A stretch of DNA of 64,000 nt from Cornus controversa (taxonomy: Eukaryota > Streptophyta > Magnoliopsida > Cornales > Cornaceae). Each line of letters begins with the position of its first letter. The first letter of the stretch is position 1. Under the pieces are notes generated by a model. That model ran no database searches. It was not told the origin of the DNA and saw only the letters and a list, made by a program, of their open reading frames with translations. The stretch spans positions 84,409,033 through 84,473,032 of the forward strand of contig CM048845.1 in assembly GCA_026545225.1 (NCBI GenBank), given 5' to 3'. Made by a program: the position numbers and the translations under genes. This document shows, piece after piece, positions 12,690-24,846 of the stretch.

Positions 12690-13032
12690 CATATTAGTCA
12701 TGGTTAATACGAACATTATATATTGATACAAATGCCCATATATATATATAAACATATATGTATACTACACCTATAGATATACACTACAACATTATATACC
12801 AGCATTCTATACTAATCATATTAGTCATGGTTAATACCAACATTATATATTGATACAAATGCCCATATATATAAACACATATGTATACTACACCTATAGA
12901 TATACACTACAACATTACATACCAACATTCTATACTAATCATATTAGTCATGGTTAATACCAACATTATATATTGATACAAATGGCCATATATATAAACA
13001 CATATGTATACTACACCTATAGATATATAATA
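12690..13032. repeat. Tandem repeat, about 2.7 copies of a 123-127 bp unit
   Basis: Copies start at 12690, 12817 and 12940 with CATATTAGTCATGGTTAATA and share TATACTACACCTATAGATAT. The copies are more than 90% alike by eye, mainly differing in the length of internal TA runs. A GA-repeat follows at 13092. Confidence 0.88.
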
Positions 13033-13274
13033 CAATATTTAATGACTGTGTATATACAGGCAAGCCATATAATTAAACATAACTATACTAGAGAGAGAGA
13101 GAGAGAGAGAGGGTGGGGGATGGTGGAGCTAATTAGGCATGCATGCAGAGGATGTACCTTTCATGTTAATTGACTAGTATAGCAATGGAAATCCAACTAA
13201 GCTACTGATGAAATTGGGAGATGAAAGAGGAAGAAGTATATATTGAGAGGTGTGTGCAAATATATGGCACTGGC

Positions 13275-13302
13275 TATATATATATATATATATATATATA
13301 TA
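13275..13302. repeat. (TA)n microsatellite
   Basis: A 28-bp pure TA run in intergenic DNA. Confidence 0.92.
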
Positions 13303-15485
13303 GCAAGTTTATAAGCAAAGCCAAATGGTTATTGAACAACATTCTGGTAATTAGCTAAGTTCATCACGATGGGATTAGGCAGTTGGTTTCCTTGTTTTGT
13401 GCATGCAGTTTATTAAGCAAACCAAGAGAGATTTCCAATTGGTAAACGTATGTAGTAGAAGGCAAAGAAAAACGTACACCTTCCACAAAATGTACGTGTC
13501 CATGTTTGTTATTGACACTACTTGTGTTTGGTATCTCATTTGGCCTAGTCTCACTGAAAGTGGGCCTATATAGTGGCCAACCCCAAATTCACGATATTGG
13601 GCTTGGCATTTTCACCAACGAATATAGAAGATCAACACATGTACAAGGCTAGGGCTGTAATCAAGCTGAACGTTTGGTTGTTTTTAGCTTTGATTTACGT
13701 CATCACGCAATCAAATCTGTCAACCAATCACAAAATATCATACAACTAAATAGATCTATTAACCAACAACTCATTTATTTGTCTCTCTCGCATGTCGTTT
13801 GGTTACGGGATTCTTCGTCAGAAAGAGGTATTGGGTACCCTGAAGTTAAATAGTACCCCTGGCCAATAATGCAATGTCATTTTTTATTTATACACGCAAA
13901 TTTTGCATCTAAAATTAAAGAGACCGAAAAGTGGAGCAAATATTAATTTCAGAGTAATGACATGTATAGTAAAAAAAATTACTAAATTAGATATCGAATC
14001 AGATATGGTACGTGAGATCCAATTATTTATTTCATTTTCACCATTCAATGGATGGAGAGATATTCGACTACTCATTCAATGATAATTTTTATTGCACTAA
14101 TTATTTTTCTTAATTTTATTAATTTTGTAAAAATAAATGAGTACAATCCTGGCCTCTTAGGAATTCTTTACACAAAGAATATCTCATCTGATTTGATTTC
14201 TTTTGTTAGTTGGATCTAAGGGTGACTGAAGCCTAATCTTAAATCAAGTTGCTGAGAGTCTTCCTCTATCACTTATAGTTGAGAAAGACCAACAATATTA
14301 TTAAATTATTCCATTAATATAATAATGCTACATGTTATTAAATTATTCCATTAATATATATAATAATTATCTCTAATGATAATTATATATATATATATAA
14401 TTATTTTTTATGAATAATAATTATCTTTTGTTGTAATTTTTCTTTGACCTATTGTCAAGTAAGTTTGCACTTTATATTGTCTGACCCACTAGTTCATATT
14501 TTATGATAGGTTAAATTGGCAGTAGCCTCATATTAGTAATTGAATTAGCCGTTTACCAATTGAGATAAATAATTGACTTCTTGATCGATGAAATTGTGAT
14601 TAAAATCATCATAAAAATTTGATGTCTACACTATTATAAAAATAAATAAATAATAAGTGTCTTCGTTGACCGAGAGTAGTCCACAAAAAAATTTCCCCAC
14701 ACGGGCCTTTTGCATTTATAATTTTCTTCTTTATAACATAATAATACTTATTTTTTCTTTATTTGACAGATTGGCCCGCACCGACCACCACATGTAAAGA
14801 CGAACTGAAGAAAGGTCGTTGAAACCAAGACCTGCGCAAGTACGAAAAGCCCCTGAGATACGAGTCCTTAATAAGGGTTGCAACTTGAACTTGTGGGTAA
14901 TTTCAACTTCTGTCGTGGATATATATGTACAAAATTTATTAAACTCGATTTGGGCTGTGATAAGTTGAACATTCAATTAAGTAAAAACTAAAAACCTTTC
15001 CTTTTTATATTTGAATGGACTCCTCTTTTTGGGTTGAAAAACTCAATTTTTAGATTTAATCTGAATGCGTGTACACGACTGTGCATGGGTGCAAAGGGAA
15101 ATTTGATATTTCATGTCACAATAATTTTAATTATAGATATGAAAGTCAGACAAGTGACTTGACCTGTTTTTTGTTTTTATTAAAAAATATATATATAAAA
15201 ATAAAAAAATACATAGTACTTAGATTCTTTTTACAAATGAGACAGTCCAATCAGACCTTACACTCTCCCGTAATAGGATTTTTTTTTTAATTTTTAATTA
15301 AAAAAAGTCAAGTTTCATTCATAATATTAATGTAATATCTAAAATAGAATCACACCTGAATTGCTTGTAGCAATTGAATTAATGAGCCATCGAATTTTCA
15401 AATATTTGAAAGTTAAGACACACCATCAACATAGGTGTGACATTTTAAATAGAAAGGTGTGTTATCGAATTTTTGTGGGAGACAA
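13303..15485. other. Intergenic, no gene seen
   Basis: AT-rich DNA. Open frames such as 14731-14976 (minus) show no domain or splice context. No element boundaries are recognisable. Confidence 0.4.
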
Positions 15486-15486
15486 A

Positions 15487-16141
15487 CACTGTGTTTGGAA
15501 CCCAAAAATTTATAGGAATTGGATTTTAAAAGAGTATTTCAAACATCTGAAATCATATGATTTTAAAAGGGAATGAGATTTGAGTGATTTTAAAGGAAAT
15601 ATGGTAAACTTCTGAAATAGTGAGAATATTGAGAGAATTTGTTAACTAATTTACTTATCTCTCAAATTAATTATTTAACTTGCTAAAATTACTCGTGAGA
15701 ATATTGAGGGAATTTGTGAACTAACTTACTTATCTCTCAAATTAATTCTCTAACTTACTAAAATTACTCTTATACTTCTCAAAGAAATACTCACGGCCTA
15801 TCTTCTACTGTAATCATCACCACCACCTTCCACCACCACCATCATTGCTGCCGCCGCCGCCTTTTAACACTGTCACCTCCTCCACCTCTAGCACCAATGT
15901 CACCTTCCAGAACTTTTTTTTTTCCATACTTGTAAGAAGTTCTTTTTTTTTGTGTGCGTGTGTAGAAGCCTATTGTTAACAAAATCATTAGCAAATATAT
16001 GTTGATACACATATAGGGAAAATGGTACAAAATTTATTTCCTTTTAAATTTTATTTAATAAATTTCAATTTATTTCAAACTACAAATGAATTTCCATTTT
16101 AATTACAATCAAATTCTTTTTTCAATGGTTCCAACAAAGTG
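15487..16141. mobile_element. TIR element (about 655 bp) with a CCA/CCG-rich core
   Basis: The left end CACTGTGTTTGGAACCC and the right end, inverted, CACTTTGTTGGAACCATTG are imperfect terminal repeats, followed by AT-rich subterminal sequence on both sides. The centre (15815-15870) is a CACCACC and GCCGCCGCC run. There is no transposase. Flanks caa and taa may be a decayed 3-bp target site, which would suit a PIF/Harbinger-type element, but this is not certain. Confidence 0.5.
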
Positions 16142-16239
16142 TTAAAACAATAAAAAATAAAATTTCATAGCATCATCTTCCATACAAAATTTTGTTAAAT
16201 ATTTTTCTATATTTACATCAAGAATGCAGTATATTACTA

Positions 16240-16343
16240 TTTTATTACATCTAGAATACAACATCACCTATTTAAAAAATGTTGCATTTTAAAGTTAAAA
16301 GGTAAATTTTATTACATCCAGAATACAACATCACCTATTTAAA
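16240..16343. repeat. Short direct repeat pair (37 bp)
   Basis: TTTTATTACATCTAGAATAC and its continuation to CACCTATTTAAA occur at 16240 and again at 16307 with one mismatch. The flanking tgacctctcct words resemble pieces of the foldback at 22457. Confidence 0.7.
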
Positions 16344-16551
16344 GAAAAATACTCTGACCTCTCCTAAGATTTTACCTAATTACTCTTATATTAAAGTTTT
16401 AAATTTATGGTGGCCAACCTCTCCTGATATTTAGTTGACTTTACTCAGATTAATTGATCATCTTTAACATAAAAAAATTAAAATGTCAAAATTACCTTCT
16501 GTAGTGCTGGTGTGCCATTGATAGATAATATATATATGTATATACATAGAG

Positions 16552-17182
16552 GATTGCTAGGGATAGTCGCTTACAACAGTCAGTCGCTCTTTTGATAGGT
16601 TGAAAAATCAATAGTAAAGTCTTATTTATTACATATTTGTAATTTTTAAAAAATATTAAAAGCATAATTTTTTAGGACAAAATTATCCTCATAATCTCTT
16701 AATAGTCTTATCTCTCCTCTTTCAATGCGTGTGTGTATAGGTATATAATAGATTCTTTCACTGCCAGACTTTTTTGCACCATCCTCATATATATTTCCTA
16801 AAATAATTAAAACTCAATTTTAGTATTTGATTACAACTAAAACTCAATTCTATATTTCAATTAAAACTTTCAATTTTATTTTAAAATAACAAAACTCAAT
16901 TTCAAAATTTTACTACAACTAAAACTTCTATATATATACATGAGTTTATTAAAAATAATAATTAATTATCTTTTTGTCAAAAATGCAGAGGGCATAGAAA
17001 TTTTACTAAAGATGTATATTAAGAGATAAGTTATTAAGAAATTATGAGGGTAATTTTGTCATAAAAGATTATGCTTTTAATGTTTTCTAAAAATAACATA
17101 AAGGTAATAAATGAGACTTTATGATTGGTTTTCAACCAATCAAAAGAGGCGACTATTGGGTAAGAGACTACCTCTAGCACTC
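16552..17182. mobile_element. MULE-like MITE with roughly 190-bp terminal inverted repeats
   Basis: The left arm starts GATTGCTAGGGATAGTCGCT and the right arm, inverted, GAGTGCTAGAGGTAGTCTCT. The arms stay aligned through the Ctcttttgat-ggttg block, TAAAGTCT-ATTTATTAC and AAAAGCATAAT for about 190 bp. The nine flanking bases, tacatagag and ttcatatat, match at 6 of 9, compatible with an old 9-bp Mutator-like target duplication. No open frame is present. Confidence 0.72.
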
Positions 17183-17350
17183 TTCATATATATAACATAT
17201 TAATCAAAATTAAATGATTAAAAATTAAGATTATTTTTGCAAAAAAATTATAACTTGAAGGGACTTTTGTAATTGTATATTAGATATGATTTTGTTTCCG
17301 TATATTGTATCTAGAGTTAATATGAATCTCGAGTTAATATGTTGCATTAA

Positions 17351-17853
17351 GGGTAAAGTGCATTAGGTTAAAAAATGTGCAAAAAATTTCATTTATGTTG
17401 ACTTTGTACCCTTTTAGTTTGTATTTTGTGTAAATCAATCATTCTGTGCCAAAAACACTCTTTAAGTTTCAATTTTAACCTTCTACCAATTTCTTAATAT
17501 TTACAACAATAACAATTTTATTCTTTTTTATATACTTTTTTAAAAAATATATTACTTTAATTATAAATTAAATATTTTTATTTTATTATCATTTCCAGGC
17601 TGAGCCAAAATATAAAAAAAATCTTTATTTTTTTTTTTTGGCATTTTTTTAGTTTTGAAGGATTTTTTATTATTTCGGCTAGGCCACAAAATAATAATAA
17701 AACAAGAATATTTAATTTATAATTAAATTAATATTTTTAAAAAATATGTATAAAAAAAATAAAATTGTCATTATTAAAAATATTAAGAAATTTAATAGAA
17801 TGATAAAATTAAAACTTATTTATTTATTGGTGTGGTTTGAATGCGCTTTACCC
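17351..17853. mobile_element. Foldback element (about 500 bp) upstream of the RING gene
   Basis: It begins GGGTAAAGTGCATTAGGTT and ends GAATGCGCTTTACCC. Long AT-rich arms (for example TTTCTTAATATTTACAACAA against inverted TATTAAGAAATTTAATAGAA) meet at a short centre with GGCTGAGCC/GGCTAGGCC near 17600-17690. The GGGTAAA ends resemble the element at 22457. It ends about 140 bp before the likely transcript start of the RING gene. Confidence 0.6.
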
Positions 17854-17989
17854 GTTTCATTAAACGTTTTCCATGTATATGTTCCAACGTACTGTACAGA
17901 AACGGAAACTCGCTTTCCCACATACACATGGCCGACCAAAATAAAAAAATCCGAATTATTGGTGAGAAAAAGATAAGGAAGATGGCGAG

Positions 17990-18220
17990 GAGAGAAGAAT
18001 AGGATTTATTCTCCACATTGCTTCCTACAAATTCAACAACAAATGGAATCCATTTTATCAATCGAGACACTTCCAATCACTACTATGCAACAATTCTTCT
18101 CTCCCCTAAAATCTCCTCATCTCAACGATCGTTAACTTTTTCGGTTCTCCCTCTAAATCTGAGCGTTTCGAGGTACCACTTCTGTTCTCTCCTTAGCATT
18201 TACTATCTGATTTCATTGCT

Positions 18221-18262
<42 letters not shown>

Positions 18263-18962
18263 CATCACAATTGCCCTATTAATGACTTGAAGGATTAATC
18301 TGGTTATATCTGCGTTGTTTGTTGAGGTGATTTGTTGATTCATCTCTCTAAAGTATGTGTGGATCGATACCTAGCTCGATTGAAGTGGGTTTGTATGTTT
18401 AAGTGATGCATATGCAATTTTTGAAGATACTAAAATCTTGTGTTTCTATTTTTTTCTAGAATTTCTCCGTTTTTGATATAAATTTGGTTCTGTTTTGATT
18501 CAAGGAATCTCTCTTTTTTTTCCCTATTGGTTTTGTTGAATAAGAATTCGAAGTTTTATTTCTACCAGCAAGACATTCTAATTAGGTTTCTATGTACCTC
18601 TCTCCACTTTCAACTGTTATTGAATCCCTTCCTTAATTTTGATCATCCTTGTAGAGGTCTGGTAAACGAATCGGGCTTGAGGATGATTTTTTCATACTGA
18701 TTTCAATTCTCATCTATTACTGTTGATGTGGACATATTCTATACATATGTTCGTATCTGCTTTGGTTTTTCCATACATCAGTTAATATGGGGTGTTTGTT
18801 TTGGATATTTCATAGATTTAAATTGGTTGCTGATGTACTTGTAGCATTCTTTGGTAGCAATAGGATTTGGGGTTAAATGGGGAATTGGTGCAGTGATAAA
18901 GTGCTTCAGTTGATCATATGTCGCTTACAGTGGTTAGTGTGTGAAATTTTGGTATCAGGAAT
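17990..18962 (+). other. Likely 5' leader of the RING gene with a leader intron
   Basis: A leader exon can be drawn to 18172 (TTTCGAG|GTACC donor), with an intron 18173-18958 ending GGTATCAG just before the ATG at 18963. The intron holds a (TA)n tract at 18223-18256. The boundaries are inferred from splice motifs only. Confidence 0.4.
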
Positions 18963-21900
18963 ATGTTTGGAGGAGGAGATAATGGCAATCCTGTATTTCC
19001 AGTTCTCTTGGAGGAAAACCGCTTCCAGTATGATGCTAATAAATTGCCTCAGCTGCAGTTATTTGGAGAACGTGAGTTTCCTGTTAACTTATTGTTATTT
19101 GAAGGATTTCATTTATTTCTTTCTTTTTATAATTTTGAATTTAACTGTATGACATGGTCAGTCATGTTGTCTTTTCCATGTTTATCTTCTATATATTACT
19201 TATGTTTCTTACTCTGTTTTCTTTCTGTCTTTTGAGGTTCACTTTGTGCACATTAATGAATTGAAATTATATGCACAGCCCACATGAAATTAACCAGTCT
19301 TATCCTGTTCAGCCTTTACACGATTTGGTTTGCTTTGATGCATGCTAATTTCATAGACTTAGATGCTGGTGCATATATATATATATATATATTGACTGAC
19401 CATTGGTCTACTATTTCATTTGACATCATTAAAATGTTCAGAATTTTGACCAAATGCTCTTTGAGAATGACAGTTTTTTTCCTCATTTGTATGAAGTGAT
19501 TTTTTTCATCACTATAGGGCAATTTAAATTAGTTACTGTATATAACCTTTAGACAGTTATGCACATTTCACTTGAAAGTAACCGTTTTATCCTGTCTAGC
19601 TTTTGCATTTACTTTAACAGTGTAGTTTTTAGTAAATGTGCCCCATGATTTGGTGCCCCTTTGATGCATGCTAATTTACTACATGTATCCTTTGCATGCG
19701 GGAGCCATATGACTGAGTGACTTCTAGGTTTGCATGGTTGTTAGATCAGTAATTCCTTATTATTAGGACTTTGGTATGTTGTTCACTTACTATTATTTAG
19801 CAATGTTATCTAAAGCTCGTATTATTATCTAATCATAAGACTTGGGTCGGCTTCACATACTTAGAAATGCTTTTGTTTATTCCACATGTACCATAAATTT
19901 GAATTTGGTGAGTTTAGAACTTCTTTTTGATGTAAAATAAAGGAAAATTAAAAGTTCAATAGAAAATGAACCTATTCTTGTGATTGTATTGCTTCTGAAC
20001 GAGGTACTCTCTTTCTTACCGTGCATGCCACTATTAGTGGATATCCTAGACTGAGGCCCAACTTCCATGGGTCCTTGATTTGATCTCTCATATTGTTCCT
20101 CACTTAAAGGAAGGGCAGGGGGCCTATAAGTCGTACTTTCTCAGCGAGTGCCCTTTTATCAAGGTGAATTAGATCTAGAGGGAGTGAATTAGTCTTATGG
20201 ATATAATCTTGAAACTAACTTTTTAAACTACCGTTATTCCTCGTTTGATTTTCAGTTAATTAGTTTGATTTCAAGATCACTAACATCAACATAAAATGGA
20301 ATAGAGTTGAGACACCCAATTTTTATGTGAAAAAACCTAAACTGGGAAATACCATGTGATCTCTTCCAACCATGAACAATCCACTATGAGAAACAAGTTT
20401 TACAACTAGGTTACCAATTTCCTAACATAAATTTACTAGTTACCTCTTGATACAGATTACCTCCAAACTCTCCATTCGAGTCCCTAGGCCCGTTCTCCCA
20501 TTCTGTCAACAGATACGCTTCTCCATGGTTTGTTTAATCTTTGTGCTCAAACTTTCATTTGTTGAATTGCACTTTGTTGAAGTATTTGATTCTCTCAATC
20601 ACATATGATGGTCAAACTATCGGAAAACCAAAATTGAGAAATAAGACTCTCTCTCTCTTTACAAATATAAATTATTTCTCTAGAATATAGAGTGTCTCAA
20701 GAGATGACCCTAGACTGACTATAACCCCATTTTCTTTTAGCTAATTAAGAGACCTATGTGGTATGGTAAGTAATTTTTTTTAAAAGGTTGATTTGAGAGA
20801 GTCCAAAAAATAATTTTCTGTAGTGATCGATTGATCAAGTCGTCGATCAACATCTATTAGAAAACTTCGATTGATCGACTGAGTTGTTGATCAACACTTA
20901 CTGAAAAGACGTTAATCAATCCACCAATCAATCGAGGTTTACTAGAGTTTTCTCGGTAGATTGAGTCAATTGACCTATCAATCGAGCTGTTCTATTTTCT
21001 GAAAAATCCCAATTTCGAAAATCTTTGAGAAAACTTTAATTAAAACCCCGATTTCAAAAAACATGATCAAAACATAATATTGAGCCAATATATGATCAAA
21101 TCTAGGTCAACTAAGGTATTATGGTCTCGATTACCTTTTCCATAGATATGTGATCGAGCCTTGAGAGATTTGCGACAGCTCTTCACCTCCAACATCTTCT
21201 ATGGTTGTATTCGAATGACTACACACACTACAACTCAAGTAGGAATTTGCCAACATATGACTCATAATCCTAACACCTCCCATTGCTCTACCCATAAGTT
21301 ACTGCAACTCCAGCTTGCAACCATAGAGGCCCATCCTGCAAAGCCGAAGTGGCTCAGTGGTATCCTTCTCTTTACTAGGAATAAGTTAATTATTAATCGC
21401 ATCCTCGGTTTGCAAGCCACTTGCTTGTTGGCAAAGGAATTGGTTTTGTTTAGGTATATTTGTGTCAGGAGTGCTTGACTGGCATGCACAATGTTCTGGA
21501 AGAAACTTTGTATTTTTGGGAACTTAAGGTCCTGTTATGTATCACAGTCTAAAATATCATGACAGGGGCTTGTTTATCTCGCATAAGCAATAGACACTTG
21601 ACAGGTAAATGATAAGGGCAAAGAACCACAACCAAATTTCAGTTGATTAATTAACAGGATTTAAGCATGTTGCCAGTACACCTTCTTTCTTATTTTTATG
21701 CAACCTGCAAAGATTTACACTTGCCCTTTTGCTCTTTAGGTTAACTTATTCAGTTATCATTTTTGCAATTTTCTTGGGTCTTATACTATTATCTTACAAA
21801 AGTATTTTTGTAATTTATGCTACATTTCCAGATGGTGGCAGTGTTGATCCCTCAAAGTACATTGGTAATGAGCATGCAACTGCCACAAATCGCCTCAAAA

Positions 21901-22455
21901 GAGGCCGGGAGCCCGAACCTATTTCTAGGCGGCAAAAACTTCAGATATCTTTGAATAATAAATTTTATAAAGATGAAGCTACTCGCACTGGAAGCATTTT
22001 GAATTCAAATCCCGTATCAACTGGGCTGAGGCTTTCATACGAGGAAGACGAACGCAACTCTTCTGTTACTTCTACTGATGAAAGCATGAAAAGTGTCCTC
22101 CCTGGTACTCTTTCCCTCGGCGACGTTCTTAAAATTGAGATTGATCAGCAGAAAGAAGAATTTGATCGTTATATCAGAGTGCAGGTAATCTGGTTTCATA
22201 AATAAACTTATCATGTGTTTTAAAATGTGCTATCCCATCCTGGACAGTTTCCTTTTAATATAAAGTAACTGTGGATTTGCATTTTTTTTTATAAATTTTT
22301 TTTATCAGTGCATGTCCATCCTTTCAACAGAGAAATGTTGCAGTTCTGTATTCTGGGAATAGGTTTCAATTCTTATAATTTAAAAGTAAAGAACATCTGG
22401 TTGAGTGTTTCCCGAAACCAGTCAGTTTTCTGTTATATATATATATATATATAAA

Positions 22456-22487
<32 letters not shown>

Positions 22488-24846
22488 GGCCTAATTACAT
22501 CCGTCATCAAACTAATGGATTTTGTTACAATGACCTCTCCTGAGGTTTGCTCCGTTAGACAAAGACCCTCCCTCTGTCTAAAATTCTGTTAGTTTTGTAA
22601 AAAAAAATTATGGTAAATTATATTGACCTCTTCTGAGGTTTGGGATAAATTACACTGAACTTCCTTGAGATTTGGCCTAATTACACCTGACATCAAAATA
22701 ATTGATTTTGTTACAATGACCTCCCTTGTAACATAAATGAACTAACCGACATTAACTTTTGGGTGAAATGTCTATTCTACCCTTAATATTATATTGATAT
22801 AAAAATTAAAATATTTATATATATAAAATGACACTTTTGCCCATCTAATATAATAATATTTACATGGTGAGAGCATGGTGGTGGCCATGGCAGCTGGGGT
22901 GGTGCACGATGGTTGTGGTGACTCATGGTGGCTCTGCTAGTGGTGGTTCACAGCATGGTAGCCGTGAGTGGTGGGTCTGGTATGTGGCATGGCGGTGATC
23001 TTGGTGTGGTGTCGATGAGGGTGATGATGGCAGCTAGAGTTGTGCGTAGACACACATATATATAATAATATTTACTATATATATAATATGTAAATATTAT
23101 TATATTAGATGGGCAAAAATGTCATTTTATATATTTAAATATTTTAATTTTTATATTAATATAATATTAAGGGTAGAATAGACATTTCACCCAAAAGTTA
23201 ACGTCGGTTAGTTCATTTTTGTTACAGGGGAGGTCATTGTAACAAAATCAGTTAGTTTGATGCCTGGTGTAATTAGGCCAAACCTCAGGGAAGGTCAGTG
23301 TAATTTACCCCAAACCTCAAAGGAGGTCAGTGTAATTTGCCATAATTTTTTTTAACATAATTTTGGACGGAGGGGGTCTTTGTCTAACAGAGCAAACCTC
23401 AGGGGAGGTCATTGTAATAAAATTCATTAGTTTGATGCTGGGTGTAATTAGGCCAAACCTTAGAGGAGGTCAGAGTAATTTACCCTAAAAAAAAAATCCA
23501 ACTCCGGGAACATTCTTTTCTGCTCTATGAAAATTGCTTTATGTCTTTATATCTTTTTTCAAATAATAGAAGCAAACAGGACCACAGTTTTGCGAGACAC
23601 ACTGAAGTTGATTGATGGCAATGGTATCATACAGTTACATTGGTCCTTGAGCCACAACCTGGGTTATCTTCTGGATCACACATTGAAGTTCTGTTTGAAA
23701 GGAGTCATTTGAGAAAATGGTGAGCAATGTCAAAAATGATCTATAAAACCTTGAATCAATTCATTTTAAATAAGCCTAATAATGACCACAGAGTAGGGAG
23801 TGTTGAAGTTCTTATTGGCTACTAACAAATAATTTAGAAAAAAAATAGGATTAAACTTTTAAATTCTGAAATTGCTTACATTAATTTGGCGACTATGTTA
23901 CCCCGAGGGAGTTTTGTTTGCCGTTAACAACTTCTCTACTGGTGATAATTTTTAGTAATGCAGCCAAAATTTGCTTAAAGAGATTGGGTGGTATATATCA
24001 TATAATTTTATCATCCAGTGACAACCATTTTATTACTGATTTTTTTGCTATTTATTTTAAGCAAATTTGTTGCGATCACTTAATGTCATAAAGGTAAAAT
24101 ATTTGATTATTTGCTTGGGATATGAATGGAAGATTAAATGTTGAAAAGATGAATAAAATCCAAAAGAAAAGTTGTCACAATATTTGGGGGGTTAGAACTT
24201 GACACTTCGACTATGTGTTATGGCTTCATACTTGAATTGCAGTGATTGGTTCACGATAACTCTGTTTCTGTTGTTTGCTCTGGTGACTTCTCACACGTCT
24301 TTTTTCAAATAGGAGGAAAACATCATGAAGGGTTTAAGGGAGTTAAAGCAGAGACATGCAGATTCTTTCTTGAATTCCTTGGAAAAAGGAATTGGCAGGA
24401 AATTACACGAAAAAGATGTTGAAATAGAGAACATAAACCGCAAGAACAAGGAACTAGGGGAGAGAATAAAGCAGGTAGCCGTGGAAGCACAGTCCTGGCA
24501 GTACAGAGCAGCATGTAACGAGTCAGTAGTCAATGTCCTCAAGAGCAATCTCCAGCAGATCATTGCACAAACTGCAGTGCAAGAGCGGGAAGGCTGTGGT
24601 GACAGCGAGGTTGATGATGCAGCCTCTTACGTTAACTTGGATCATCAGGGCATAGTGGGCGGTTCTGGAAATCCATCTTTCACAGAGAAGCAGTTGAATT
24701 GCAGAGCTTGCAAGGATAAAGAAGTCTCTTTCTTGTTATTGCCTTGTAGACACTTGTGTTTGTGCATGGATTGTGAAGGGCTCATTGATATTTGCCCTGT
24801 CTGCCAGGTAATGAAGACTGCAAGTGTACAAATATATATGTCATGA
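18963..24846 (+). CDS. RING-type E3 ubiquitin ligase of the BOI / S-RNase-binding-protein 1 group
   Basis: Exons 18963-19071, 21832-22184 and 24313-24846 join in frame (phases 1 and 0) to give 331 residues. The N-terminus MFGGGDNGNPVFPVLLEENR is typical of this plant family. Exon 2 ends in DVLKIEIDQQKEEFDRYIRVQ-like coiled-coil sequence, and exon 3 begins EENIMKGLREL. The central part (about 125-240) is a coiled coil with HEKDVEIENINRKNKEL. The C-terminal C3HC4 RING uses C284, C287, C299, H301, C305, C308, C315 and C318, followed by VMKTASVQIYMS. All eight zinc ligands are present, so the protein should be active. Known relatives ubiquitinate transcription factors and limit cell death and stress responses, or bind S-RNases; the substrate here cannot be read from sequence. 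The second intron holds a 1-kb foldback element. No exon is needed near 23570. Confidence 0.93.
20160..21150. other. Repeat-like intron segment, possibly retroelement-derived
   Basis: Within the first intron of the RING gene, this stretch has repeated GATCGATTGATC/GATCAAC-type words (20824-20990). It also has a TATGTGAAAAAACCT...ctcttccaaccatgaacaatcc segment of the kind found in plant LTR elements. No terminal repeats or protein domain could be identified, so the origin is a guess. Confidence 0.25.
22457..23485. mobile_element. Large foldback element (1029 bp) with a GTG-rich centre
   Basis: It begins GGGTAAATTACACTGACCTC and ends with the inverse, GTAATTTACCC. The two arms of about 400 bp match almost throughout and contain repeated GACCTCCCCTGAGGTTTG and inverted CAAACCTCAGGGGAGGTC blocks. 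The last arm segment reads AGATGGGCAAAAATGTCA on one side and its inverse on the other. Between them a GC-richer core (about 22862-23045) is built of GGTGGTGG and CATGGTGGC words. There is no transposase. It lies in the intron between RING-gene exons 2 and 3. In a transcript it would form a very long hairpin. Confidence 0.85.

Noticed and set aside
12690..13032. CRISPR-like spaced repeat
   Set aside because: Units are directly adjacent 125-bp copies with no unique spacers, in plant nuclear DNA.
14731..14976. 81-codon minus-strand frame with GC-richer sequence
   Set aside because: No recognisable motif, no splice context and no repeat boundary; could not be supported as a gene.
21340..21360. 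tRNA-like word GTGGCTCAGTGGTA
   Set aside because: Only a box-A-like segment; no cloverleaf or box B at the right distance.
23527..23712. Possible extra exon of the RING gene after the foldback
   Set aside because: Exon 2 joins exon 3 in frame as RVQ-EEN, as in the family; this segment has no suitable phase and no family similarity.
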